Shown here: piece by piece, positions 9,799 through 17,638 of the stretch
How positions within the stretch are numbered: position 1 is the stretch's first letter
Layout: each line of letters starts with the position of its first letter
Assembly: GCA_020431545.1 (NCBI GenBank)
Contig: JAGQIB010000340.1
Coordinates: forward strand, 1-28,351
DNA from: Gemmatimonadota bacterium
GTDB lineage: Bacteria > ARS69
Reading direction: 5' to 3'
Length of the DNA stretch: 28,351 nt
The notes under the pieces: generated by a model
Seen by the model: the letters and a program-made list of their open reading frames with translations, nothing else
What the model was told of the DNA's origin: nothing
Databases searched by the model: none
Program-made: the position numbers and the translations under genes

Positions 9799-9876
9799 GG
9801 GAACATGGTAGCGGCCGGCGCCGAGGGCACGCAATGGGCCCGTGAGCGCGACTCGTCGCGAAGCCACTTCGAGAGC

Positions 9877-10149
9877 TCAGGCTCGCCCGAAGCGTCGCGC
9901 CGAGCGCTCCCTCGCCCGCGCCGCCTCCACCTCGCGGTCCTTCGGCGGCGCCGCCGTCACGAGCTCGTCCAGGAACTCGTGCACGACACCGGCCACGCGG
10001 GCCGTCGCGCGATCGAAGGCCTCCGCGTTCGCCTGGGACGGCTTCGTGAAGCCGCTCACCTTGCGGACGAACTGGAGCGCCGCGGCCTGGATCTCGTCGT
10101 CCGTCGCGGGCGGATCGAAATTGAACAGCGGTCGGATGTTCCGGCACAT
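9877..10149 (-). CDS. DUF2277 family protein
   Basis: A 90-residue cytoplasmic protein beginning MCRNIRPLFNFDPPATDDEI and continuing LQFVRKVSGFTKPSQAN, which is the characteristic sequence of the DUF2277 family and nearly its full usual length. The function of the family is unknown. The N-terminal Cys2 is conserved in the relatives I recall. GGAGG sits 9 nt before the ATG. It is the first gene of the leftward unit with the TPR and CRTAC1 genes (78-nt gap), but a functional link to those lipoproteins is not evident. Confidence 0.9.
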   Translation of the reverse strand: MCRNIRPLFNFDPPATDDEIQAAALQFVRKVSGFTKPSQANAEAFDRATARVAGVVHEFLDELVTAAPPKDREVEAARARERSARRFGRA

Positions 10150-10157
10150 CGCGTTTT

Positions 10158-10173
10158 CCTCCCGGGCAGGAGG
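10158..10173 (-). promoter_or_regulatory. Hairpin that includes the DUF2277 ribosome binding site
   Basis: On the - strand CCTCC (10173-10169) can pair with GGAGG (10162-10158), the Shine-Dalgarno of the DUF2277 gene, closing a 6-nt loop. Pairing would mask the ribosome site. Seen directly as a short inverted repeat; a regulatory role is inference. Confidence 0.35.
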
Positions 10174-10186
10174 TTAACACGGAACC

Positions 10187-10212
10187 GGGGCGCCCCCCGA
10201 AGGGGACGCCCC
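10187..10212 (-). terminator. UUCG-tetraloop terminator of the receiver operon
   Basis: On the - strand GGGGCGTCCCC-TTCG-GGGGGCGCCCC forms an 11-bp stem (one G-U pair) closed by a stable UUCG loop. It lies 49 nt after the stop of the last receiver gene. The tail GGTTCCGTGTT is only moderately T-rich. Confidence 0.7.
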
Positions 10213-10261
10213 GCGCCCGTCCCGCGCAGACCGCCTTCGCCCGGGGCGAGCGCCCCCCACG

Positions 10262-10795
10262 TCAAACGTCGCCGCCGTCTCCCGGAAGCTCGGCTCGACG
10301 CAACCAGTAGGCCTCGAAGATCCGCACGACCTTCCGGTACCCCGCCGCGGAATCCGGCTTGCGCACGTAGGAGTTCGCCCCGAGGTCGTAGGCGTCGTAG
10401 ACATCGCGCGTGTCGTCGGAGCCCGTGAACACCACGACCGGCGTCGGTCGCAGCACCGCGTCGGCGCGGATCTCACGGAGGAGCTCGCGACCATCCACGC
10501 CCGGAACGTTCAGGTCGAGCAGCACGAGCGCCGGCCGGAGCGATCCGCGCTCGCGCGCGAACCGGAACAGGTAGCTCTCGGCCTCGTCCCCGGTCGTGGC
10601 GAAGCGGAGCTGCACGGCGTTGTCACACTCCTCGAACGCCCGCTCGATCAGGATCCGATCTCCGAGGTCATCTTCCACCACCAGGATCACCGGCGGAGTC
10701 ACTCCGTCCGGATGGACGGCGCCCTCCTTGTTCGCGCTCTCCTCGAGGATCGCCGCCCGGTCCCGGACCGTAGCAGCGCCTTGCGTTTTCCTCAT
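10262..10795 (-). CDS. Single-domain response regulator (Rcp1-like receiver)
   Basis: A 177-residue protein: a ~35-residue N-terminal extension followed by one CheY-like receiver domain and nothing else. The acidic pair is EDD (41-43), the phospho-acceptor is D94 in LLDLNVPG, the switch Thr is T124 in FTGS, and the conserved Lys is K146 in VRKP. The long insert before the acceptor (AESYLFRFARERG) and the C-terminal AYWLRRAELP resemble Rcp1-type regulators that pair with phytochrome-like kinases. ATG overlaps the stop of the upstream gene (ATGA), and GGGAGG lies 5 nt upstream. It is the last gene of the signalling operon. With no output domain, it must act by protein contact or as a phosphate relay or sink. 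Confidence 0.93.
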   Translation of the reverse strand: MRKTQGAATVRDRAAILEESANKEGAVHPDGVTPPVILVVEDDLGDRILIERAFEECDNAVQLRFATTGDEAESYLFRFARERGSLRPALVLLDLNVPGVDGRELLREIRADAVLRPTPVVVFTGSDDTRDVYDAYDLGANSYVRKPDSAAGYRKVVRIFEAYWLRRAELPGDGGDV

Positions 10796-11988
10796 GACGT
10801 CCTCCCTGCAAGATGTTCCGACGCAACGTCGGTCTGCCAGGCCCACTCGATCGCCGGGGTCCCTTCCCCGGACGCCTCCCGCGCGGGAAGGACGAGGGAC
10901 CATTCGATCCCGCCTTCGTCGCGCAACGCGGCCGTCAGCTCTCCCCCGTGGCGCACCACCACTTCTCTCGCGTGCTGCAGGGACAGCGACAGCATCTCGA
11001 ATCCGTCCCCGAGGTCCTCTCCCTGTGCCATCCGAACCAGCGCACGCGCCTCCGGTTCGGCCGCATTCGTTTCCACCGAGACTCGCAACGTCTCGCCGTC
11101 GCGCCGGCCCCGAACGTCCACGAGGCCGCCATCCACGCACGCGACGATCTGGTGCCGGATCACATCCATGAGCACCTGCAGCATGCGACGAACGTCGAGA
11201 TTGACTTCCCCGAGTCCCCGGCTCGCGAACAGCCGCAGCTGCACCCGACGGTTCGTAGCGAGCGGCAACATCAGGCTCACCGCGCGTCGGAGGAACGCAC
11301 CGGCCGCTTCGGATCGCGTCTCCAGCCGCAGGTCTCCCTCGGCAATGCGCACGAGGTCCCACATGTCCGCGACGTGACCTTCCGCCTGCCGGCACGCCTC
11401 CGAGACGAGCGTCGCGTAGGTGTCTCGGAAATCGTCCTCTCCCGCAACCCGGAGCAGTCGGCTGAACTCCGCGGCAACGGCCAGCGGCGTCTGGAGCTCC
11501 TGCGAGATCACTCGTGACACGCGCTCGAGGCGGCGACTCTTCTCTTGCAGACGTTCATTCTCGGCCAGGAGATCCCGCTGTCGATCCAGCCCCGCGCGGC
11601 GGACGCGACTCCACTCGACCGCGGCGGCCATCGTCTGGTCCACGGTGTCGGGGCGCAGGTCGTGCTTCGCGATCCAGTCGAACGCGCCCGCCTTCATGCA
11701 GCCGACGGCCAGGTCCGGGGAGTCGTAGCCGGTGAGCATCACGACGGGCCCCGAGTACCCCTCCTCGACGAGCCGCTCGAGAACGTCGAGCCCGGTGCGC
11801 GGCCCGAGCAGCACGTCCAGGAACAGAATGTCCGGCGCGCGTTCGAGCACGCAGATCAGGCCCGCGGTGGGATCCGTGTAGTGAGCGTGCGCTACCGCCC
11901 AGTGACGCGATGCCTCCAGCGCGCGACCCAGGAGAACTCCGTCCTGCGGATCGTCGTCGATCGAAACGACCTGGAGTGGGTGCCTCAT
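10792..11988 (-). CDS. Receiver fused to a degenerate histidine kinase (probable pseudokinase)
   Basis: A 398-residue cytoplasmic protein. The receiver at about 5-125 is intact: DDD 11-13, D58 in LFLDVLLG, T86 in MLTG and K108. A coiled linker (135-158) leads to a kinase-like region whose H-box reads SQELQTPL. Gln163 therefore occupies the phospho-acceptor His position (usual SHELRTPL). The ATPase-like part keeps a recognisable tail (RHGGEL, DEGG, WSLVLP). However, its N-box Asn residues are replaced (MDVIRHQ), the DxGxG box is missing (VETNAAEPE), and the glycine lid is altered (GDGFEML). Autophosphorylation is therefore unlikely. Inference: a phosphorylation-controlled dimer or scaffold that modulates the big kinase or the neighbouring receivers. 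GGAGG lies upstream, and there is an ATGA overlap at both ends of the gene. Confidence 0.9.
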   Translation of the reverse strand: MRHPLQVVSIDDDPQDGVLLGRALEASRHWAVAHAHYTDPTAGLICVLERAPDILFLDVLLGPRTGLDVLERLVEEGYSGPVVMLTGYDSPDLAVGCMKAGAFDWIAKHDLRPDTVDQTMAAAVEWSRVRRAGLDRQRDLLAENERLQEKSRRLERVSRVISQELQTPLAVAAEFSRLLRVAGEDDFRDTYATLVSEACRQAEGHVADMWDLVRIAEGDLRLETRSEAAGAFLRRAVSLMLPLATNRRVQLRLFASRGLGEVNLDVRRMLQVLMDVIRHQIVACVDGGLVDVRGRRDGETLRVSVETNAAEPEARALVRMAQGEDLGDGFEMLSLSLQHAREVVVRHGGELTAALRDEGGIEWSLVLPAREASGEGTPAIEWAWQTDVASEHLAGRTS

Positions 11989-12431
11989 GCGGACACCTCC
12001 TCCGGGTCGGGGCCGAGCGCGAATCGAACCGCGCGACCGACCCAGTCGAGATAGACGCGAGGATCCGAGGGCTTCGTGACGAAGGCATCCGCACCGAGAC
12101 CGTAGCAACGGGTCGCCTCGACCCGGTCCTCGGCCGTGGTGAGAACGATCAGCGAGATGTCCCGCAGATCCTCACGCTCGCGCAGGTACCGGAGCACTCC
12201 CCGGCCGTCGACTCGTGGCATGTTGAGATCGAGGAGCACCACGGACGGGCGGCCGAGATCGGCGTCCGCGTGGGCCTCGAGAAACCGGATGGCCGCGTCC
12301 CCGTCGGACGCGAACTTGCAATCGACACGCGGCCCCAGTTGCTCCAGGGCGCGCTGCGTGAACTCGCGATCCTCGGGATCGTCGTCCACGACCAGCACCG
12401 TGTGAGGTGCCCGAACGTTCGTGGAAGGCAC
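11985..12431 (-). CDS. Single-domain response regulator (CheY/Rcp1-like)
   Basis: A 148-residue lone receiver domain: acidic DDD at 16-18, acceptor D68 in LLDLNMPRVDG, T98/T99 in VLTTAED and K120 in VTKP. The start is GTG, with GGGAG about 8 nt upstream. The stop overlaps the ATG of the receiver/pseudokinase gene (ATGA). It follows the CheB-CheR kinase gene by 148 nt in the same direction and is its most likely direct phosphorylation partner (inference from position and from the Rcp1-like layout). No DNA-binding domain. Confidence 0.94.
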   Translation of the reverse strand: MPSTNVRAPHTVLVVDDDPEDREFTQRALEQLGPRVDCKFASDGDAAIRFLEAHADADLGRPSVVLLDLNMPRVDGRGVLRYLREREDLRDISLIVLTTAEDRVEATRCYGLGADAFVTKPSDPRVYLDWVGRAVRFALGPDPEEVSA

Positions 12432-12579
12432 GGGTCACTCCCGTCAGGGGCCTCCCTAACAATTCGGCTACGATGCATTGCTGGATGTGATGATGGGATC
12501 GGGCTTCGGAAGTCCCGACTTGAGGTCTCGGGAATTGCCGACCGGAGCGGTGGTGGGGCTTGGCCACTTCTTGCCGATC

Positions 12580-15500
12580 TCAGGCACTGCTCCCGGGAGC
12601 GGCGGGCACGCTCACGAAGAAGGACGCGCCGCCCCCCTCGGTCTCCTCGATCCAGACTCCGCCCCCGTGCTTCTCCGCGATCTTGCGGCAGATCGCGAGA
12701 CCGATGCCCGTGCCTTCGTACTCGGCCCGCCCGTGCAGACGGCGGAACGGCTCGAAGATGGCATCGCGGTGCTCGGCCGGGACGCCGATGCCGTGGTCCT
12801 CCACCGCGACCGAGACGAAGCCTCCGTCCTGCCGCGCGTAGATCCGCAGGTGCGGAGATTCGCCGGGGCGAACGAACTTCAGGCCGTTCGCGACGAGGTT
12901 CTGCAGGACCTGCGTGAGCAACGCCTCGTCGCCGAGAACCATCGGGATCTTCTCGCGTTCGATGCGCGCTCCGGTCTCCTCGACGCGAAGCGCCAGCGCA
13001 TCGAGGACCCGATCGACGCACGGATTGAGGTTCACGGGATGCATCTCGATCTCGGCGCGCCCGGCCCGGGCGAAGTCGAGCAGCGCCCGGATCAAGCTCC
13101 GCATCCGGCTTGCCGCAGCGACGATGAACTCGAGGTCCCGCCGCGCCCTCGGCGGAACGTCGTCGCCGAGGTCCGTTTCCAGGAGCTGACTGAAGGAAAC
13201 GAGCTTGCGGAGGGGCTCCTGGAGATCGTGGGAGGCGACGTACGCGAACTGCTCGAGCTCGGAGTTCGTGCGTTCGAGATCGACGAGCGCGCGCCGCAGT
13301 TCCCGCTCGGCTCGCTTCAGTCCGGAGACGTCGAGCACGCTCACCGGCACGCTGGACGCGTCGGCGCCGACCGGCGGGAAGTGGATCCGGTAGAAGATGT
13401 CCACGGTGCGGCTGCCCGGGAACGAAACGGTGGCCTCCGACTCGAAGTACTCCTCTCCCCTCGCCAGTGCGAGAAGCATTCCGATCGCGGTCTCGTGTGC
13501 CTCCTCCCGGAGAATGAGCTCCAGCAACCGGTTCGGTTCCCAGTCGCCCGGAACCTGGAGGATCTCCCGAGTGGCCGCGTTGACGGCGCGAACCTCCAGC
13601 GTGCGAGTCAACTCCCGCACCTTTGCCGGGTCCTCCCGCAGCACTGCTTCGAGCTGCTCCTCTTCTCCGACCTTGGGCAGTCTCCCGCGCAAGGCTTCGA
13701 AGTCGATTTCCCACATCGAGACCGCGGCGAGATCGAACAGACGTCGATAGTGCTCCCGGCTCCGCTCCAGCTCCTGGTTCGCGGTCCGAAGAGCCTGTTC
13801 TCGCTGGCGCAACTCGGAAACGTCCGAGATGCCCGCGATGATACGGCGGCCGCTGGCGGTCTCCAGCGGAGCGAGACCGATCTGGACGGCCAACTCGGAG
13901 CCGTCCTTGCGCCTTGCCATCAGGTCGAGACCGCTGTTCATCGGACGCGCGCGAGGCGCGGCGACGTATCCGGCCCGCATGTCTCCATGGGGCGCGCGGA
14001 GACGCTCCGGCACGAGCATGTCGACACTCCGCCCGACCAGCTCCTCGTGCGAGTACCCGAACGCCTTCACGACCCAGGCGTTCGCGTGCGTGATCTTGCC
14101 GTGCTCGTCCACGAGCAGAATGCCGGCGGGCGCGGCGTCGAACGCGCCGGACATCCGCTCCTCCGCTTCCACGACCTCGCTGACGTCGGCGAGGGCGCCG
14201 GTGAGCGCGACCACCGAACCCGCGGCATCTCGGAAGATACGCCCCCGGTCATAGACGAGGCGACTGCTCCCGGACTCGGTCAGCACCCGCAAAGTCCGCT
14301 CGTAGTCCTCGCCCTCCCGCTTGAGCAGATCGGACACGAAGCCGCCGTCGGCGGGTCGATCGTCCGGGTGCAGCCGGTTGTCGACATCCGTGAGTGACAC
14401 TCGATCCCCGGGGTCGCCGAGACCGAGGAGCTCGCCGACGCGGCCGGTCACCTCCACCGCGTGGTCACCGGCCTCCCATCGCCAGGTCCCGATGCGTCCC
14501 GCGTCCAGCGCGATCTGCAGCTGGGCGTCCCGGGCAGCGAGCGCTCGGTCGCGCCGCTTGATCTCCGTGGTATCGACCAGCGTGATCACCAGTCCGTCGT
14601 CTCGCTGCCGCTCCATCCGATACGGGAGAATGCGCAGGTAGTAGTCCCGGTCCCCTCCCCGGGTTCGTGTCTCCATCTCTCGCGCCTCGCCCGTCTCGAG
14701 GAACGCCTCGAGTTCCGCCTTCAGATCAGGGACGTCGAGCTCATGGGAGAGGTGCAGGATCGGCCGACCGATATCCTGAGACTCGAGGTGGATCGCCCGG
14801 GCCGCCGCCGGCGTGAAACGTCGAATGCGGAGCGACCGGTCCAGGAACACCGTCCCGATCTCGGTGCTCCGCAGGAGGTTGTCCATGTCGTTGTTGACGA
14901 CCGTGAGCTCCTGGATCTTCTTCTGGTACTCCGCGTTGACGCTGTAGAGCTCCTCGTTCACGGACTGGAGCTCTTCGTTCGTGCTGTGCAGTTCCTCGTT
15001 GGACGCGAGAAGCTCCTCGTTCGTCGCCTGATGCTCCTCGGTCGTGGTGGCCAGCTCCTCCACGGTCGTCTGAAGCGATTCTCGGGTCTCCTGGAGCTCA
15101 CGGGCGAGATCCGCGATCTGCAGATCGACGTCGTGCTCGAGGTCTGCCGCCGCTCCGTCCGATCCCAGAGCAGCCTCCTCGGACAGCTCGACGACGGCGA
15201 AGTCGGACACCCCCGACGTCCCCGCAACCGGCACGGCCCGGACCCCGACCGAATACTCCACGTCGTCCCTCGTGAAGCGGACGTGCCGGTATCGCACCTC
15301 CTCGCCGTCTCGGAGTGCCCGGTGAATGGCGGTGGACACCGGCGTCGCGACTTCGCGTCGGAGCAACTGGGCCACGCCGGTGGAGAGCGGTCCCGACGAG
15401 AGGCTGAGATACGGGGAGGCGTCGCCGATCACGTGCATGACCGACCCCGATTCATCCACCAGCAGGCACAGGTTTCCCCGTGCCACGGACAGGGCCGCAA

Positions 15501-17103
15501 ACGCGGAAGACACCATGTCCGTCCCGCCGCCTCCCCGAGACGTCGCGGCCACCGACGGCTTTCGGGTGGTGCGACGGTGGCGAGCCGCGCGTGCCCCCCG
15601 GTGCGATGCCGCCTCTCGCTTGCGGAAGACGCGCCAGCGACGATCCACCGGCTCGAAGTCGCCCTCGAGCTCGGTGAGCGCCTCGCCGACCCCCAGCACG
15701 AGCGCTCCGCCGGGCCGAAGCGCGAAATGCAGTGACTCCAGGACATCGAGCTGAAGCTGCGGCTGCATGTAGATGAGGGCGTTCCGACAGGTGACGAGAT
15801 CCATCCGCGTGAACGGTGCGTCCCGGGTGAGATCGTGCTGCGAGAAGATCACCATCTCCCGCAGCTCGCGCGATACGACGTAGCCGTCGTGACTGCGCCG
15901 GAAGAATCGCTGCACCCGGTCCGGTGAGACGTCGACCAGAGTACTCTCCAGGAACTGGCCGGCGGACGCCCGCTGCAGCGCCACCGCATCGACGTCCGAG
16001 GCGAACATCTTCGCGCGGAGTCTCTTGTTCCGGCGCTCCATCTCCTCCAGCAGGAGGATTCCGACCGTGTAGACCTCCTCGCCCGTCGCGCAAGCGGACA
16101 CCCACAGGCGGATCTCGTCGCGGACCGAGGATCGCTCCACGAGCGGACCGATCACGTCGTTGCGGACGATCTCCCAGACCTTTCCGTCGCGGAAGAAGGC
16201 GGACACGGAGATCAGGAGATCGCGACGCAGGGTCTGGCGCTCCTGTGCGGACTCCCGCAACAACGCGGCGTAGTCGTCGAACTCCTGAACCCCCATCACG
16301 ACCATGCGGCGATCGATGCGACGGAACAGCGTCGTGGGCCGGTACTGGGCGAAGTCCAGCTCGCCCTCCTCGCGCAGTGCCGCGACCACACGCTGCAGGC
16401 CGTCGCGTACGCCCGCCGACTCGGGAGAACGCGCCCGCCCCCGAGCGAAACGCCAGACCTCGCGCGCCAGGCCGTCCGGGGTGGCGACCCGGTCGGCACA
16501 ACCCGTGTTGATCACGCTGAGCGGCATCCCGTCGAACTGGGCGGTTTGCGGGTCCTGGACAAGGACCAGACCCCCCGCGGCGTGGATCGCCTCGGCCCCG
16601 CGGGTTCCGTCCGTTCCGGATCCGGAGAGAACCACGGCCACGGCCCGATCTCCGGCACTGTGGGCGAGCGATTCGAAGAATCCGTCGATCGGGAAGTTCG
16701 GCACCTGCCGCGCTGTGCGGATCTGATCGAAGAGGCGGAGACGCCCCCCCTTGAGCGTCATGTTCTTGCCCGGAGGAATCAGGTAGATCGTATCCTCGGC
16801 GACCGCGGTGCCGTCCTCCACCCGCAACACCGAGAGATCGGTGTGGCGACTGAGCAGCTCGACCATGACACTCTTGAAGTCCGGGGAGAGATGCTGCACG
16901 ACGACATAGGAGATGCCCGCCCCCGGACGGACTTCCTCGAAGAACTCCTCGAGCGGACTCAGGCCGCCCGCCGACGCGCCGACCGCGACGATCAGGGGGC
17001 CGTCGTATTCGTCGGCGCCCTCGGCTTCCTGGGCGTCCTCGACGATCGACTGAGCCTCGGCTTCGACTTCCCGGTCCGGTTCGATCTTGGACTTGCGCGA
17101 CAC
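12580..17103 (-). CDS. CheB-CheR-multi-PAS hybrid sensor histidine kinase
   Basis: A 1507-residue cytoplasmic protein. Start GTG 17103 has AAGGAGG 7 nt upstream. Domain order: CheB methylesterase (about 35-220) with the catalytic set S44 (GASAGG), H71 (QHLSP) and D165 (SGSGTDG); CheR methyltransferase (about 237-495) with the SAM motif CATGEE (338-343) and CRNALIYM (439-446); a divergent PAS-like region (530-640); a long coiled coil of NEEL repeats (655-740); and PAS domains near 741-850, 860-980, 983-1095 and 1115-1262. The C-terminus is a histidine kinase with H1292 in SHDLQEPL, N-box N1402/N1406, DHGIG, FEPF and GTGIGLA, so the kinase looks intact. The hybrid joins methylation-type adaptation modules to a PAS sensor with no receptor in the same gene. 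No transmembrane segment was seen. It leads the block of three receiver genes. Confidence 0.95.
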   Translation of the reverse strand: MSRKSKIEPDREVEAEAQSIVEDAQEAEGADEYDGPLIVAVGASAGGLSPLEEFFEEVRPGAGISYVVVQHLSPDFKSVMVELLSRHTDLSVLRVEDGTAVAEDTIYLIPPGKNMTLKGGRLRLFDQIRTARQVPNFPIDGFFESLAHSAGDRAVAVVLSGSGTDGTRGAEAIHAAGGLVLVQDPQTAQFDGMPLSVINTGCADRVATPDGLAREVWRFARGRARSPESAGVRDGLQRVVAALREEGELDFAQYRPTTLFRRIDRRMVVMGVQEFDDYAALLRESAQERQTLRRDLLISVSAFFRDGKVWEIVRNDVIGPLVERSSVRDEIRLWVSACATGEEVYTVGILLLEEMERRNKRLRAKMFASDVDAVALQRASAGQFLESTLVDVSPDRVQRFFRRSHDGYVVSRELREMVIFSQHDLTRDAPFTRMDLVTCRNALIYMQPQLQLDVLESLHFALRPGGALVLGVGEALTELEGDFEPVDRRWRVFRKREAASHRGARAARHRRTTRKPSVAATSRGGGGTDMVSSAFAALSVARGNLCLLVDESGSVMHVIGDASPYLSLSSGPLSTGVAQLLRREVATPVSTAIHRALRDGEEVRYRHVRFTRDDVEYSVGVRAVPVAGTSGVSDFAVVELSEEAALGSDGAAADLEHDVDLQIADLARELQETRESLQTTVEELATTTEEHQATNEELLASNEELHSTNEELQSVNEELYSVNAEYQKKIQELTVVNNDMDNLLRSTEIGTVFLDRSLRIRRFTPAAARAIHLESQDIGRPILHLSHELDVPDLKAELEAFLETGEAREMETRTRGGDRDYYLRILPYRMERQRDDGLVITLVDTTEIKRRDRALAARDAQLQIALDAGRIGTWRWEAGDHAVEVTGRVGELLGLGDPGDRVSLTDVDNRLHPDDRPADGGFVSDLLKREGEDYERTLRVLTESGSSRLVYDRGRIFRDAAGSVVALTGALADVSEVVEAEERMSGAFDAAPAGILLVDEHGKITHANAWVVKAFGYSHEELVGRSVDMLVPERLRAPHGDMRAGYVAAPRARPMNSGLDLMARRKDGSELAVQIGLAPLETASGRRIIAGISDVSELRQREQALRTANQELERSREHYRRLFDLAAVSMWEIDFEALRGRLPKVGEEEQLEAVLREDPAKVRELTRTLEVRAVNAATREILQVPGDWEPNRLLELILREEAHETAIGMLLALARGEEYFESEATVSFPGSRTVDIFYRIHFPPVGADASSVPVSVLDVSGLKRAERELRRALVDLERTNSELEQFAYVASHDLQEPLRKLVSFSQLLETDLGDDVPPRARRDLEFIVAAASRMRSLIRALLDFARAGRAEIEMHPVNLNPCVDRVLDALALRVEETGARIEREKIPMVLGDEALLTQVLQNLVANGLKFVRPGESPHLRIYARQDGGFVSVAVEDHGIGVPAEHRDAIFEPFRRLHGRAEYEGTGIGLAICRKIAEKHGGGVWIEETEGGGASFFVSVPAAPGSSA

Positions 17104-17110
17104 GGTCGAT

Positions 17111-17117
17111 CCTCCTT
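17111..17117 (-). promoter_or_regulatory. Ribosome binding site fixing the kinase start
   Basis: AAGGAGG is 7 nt before the GTG at 17103. An earlier in-frame start (17238) would add 45 residues that run through AT-rich promoter-like DNA and lack any domain, so the GTG is preferred. Confidence 0.8.
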
Positions 17118-17130
17118 CGGATGCCACGTC

Positions 17131-17206
17131 GCACTCTAGCGCATCGCTAGTGCATTGCAACGATGAACGCCATATTGGTATTCCTGGCCCGCAATTCTTT
17201 ATAGGC
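17131..17206 (-). promoter_or_regulatory. Promoter/operator region of the kinase gene
   Basis: An imperfect inverted repeat GCAC-TAGCG / CGCTA-GTGC (17131-17153, one arm with a 2-nt bulge) lies just upstream of the ribosome site. It is flanked by the most AT-rich patch nearby (17154-17206, with TATAAAG and AATACCAATATGG on the - strand). It probably holds the promoter and a regulator site, but I cannot assign a clear -35/-10 pair. Confidence 0.35.
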
Positions 17207-17326
17207 GCCGGTCGGGGACCGTGGGTCGACGAAATCACCCCCAGGACGGTTCGCGGCGAGGCCGATCGGATTCACGACCGGCACGTCATCTACGTCCGAG
17301 AGTCGACCGCAACCAACCAAAAGAAT

Positions 17327-17356
17327 GCGGGACGTCCACCTCGGTGGACGCCCCGC
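17327..17356 (-). terminator. Strong intrinsic terminator after the Cys-rich protein gene
   Basis: On the - strand GCGGGGCGTCCACC-GA-GGTGGACGTCCCGC forms a 14-bp stem (one G-U pair) followed by ATTCTTTTGG. It sits 27 nt downstream of the stop at 17384 and separates that gene from the kinase. Confidence 0.85.
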
Positions 17357-17383
17357 CTTTGAAACGAGCTTCGACTCGTGGGC

Positions 17384-17638
17384 CTACCGCGGCGGCGGGA
17401 AGCAGGGGAAGCAGCCCCCGCACGTCTTGTAGGCGGTCTTGACGCCCCACGCGACACGGTTGTTGCAGCAGTCGTATCCGAACTGCCCCACCACCGTCGT
17501 GTGGCTGGCGTTGCTGTAGTACGTGCAGTTCGAGGCGGCGACCGCCTCTTCTGCCCGTCCCACGAGGATCAGCGTTGCGGCGAGCAAGGCGAAAAACACG
17601 AGAGCGATCAGAACGCGACGATTCCCGGTGCTCTTCAT
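17384..17638 (-). CDS. Small secreted Cys-rich protein (DUF6289-like)
   Basis: An 84-residue precursor: basic start (MKSTGNRR), hydrophobic core (about 9-26) and cleavage probably near AVAAS (33-36). The mature ~50 residues have six cysteines (38, 57, 58, 73, 76, 79), with TYYSNASHTTVVGQ, then a CC pair, AWGVKTAY and a C-x2-C-x2-C end followed by three prolines. The YYS-xAxHTTVVG and WG-xxT-Y pattern recalls DUF6289 proteins, whose function is unknown; this family call is from memory of the pattern. AGGAG precedes the ATG. It is transcribed alone, with its own terminator. Disulfide-stabilised exported protein is the safe reading. A peptide toxin or modified peptide is possible, but there are no maturation genes nearby. 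Confidence 0.8.
   Translation of the reverse strand: MKSTGNRRVLIALVFFALLAATLILVGRAEEAVAASNCTYYSNASHTTVVGQFGYDCCNNRVAWGVKTAYKTCGGCFPCFPPPR

Noticed and set aside
12499..12518. Small hairpin TCGGGCTT-CGG-AAG-T-CCCGA between the kinase and the first receiver gene
   Set aside because: Short stem with a bulge and no T-rich tail; not enough to call a terminator or attenuator, so the four genes may still be one transcript.
12478..14397. A 639-codon rightward frame opposite the kinase gene
   Set aside because: It is antisense to conserved PAS and kinase motifs; long shadow frames are expected at this GC content.
17155..17172. Sigma-54-like TGGC...TTGC on the - strand upstream of the kinase
   Set aside because: GG and GC are 11 nt apart rather than 10, and the CAC part of the -24 box is missing.
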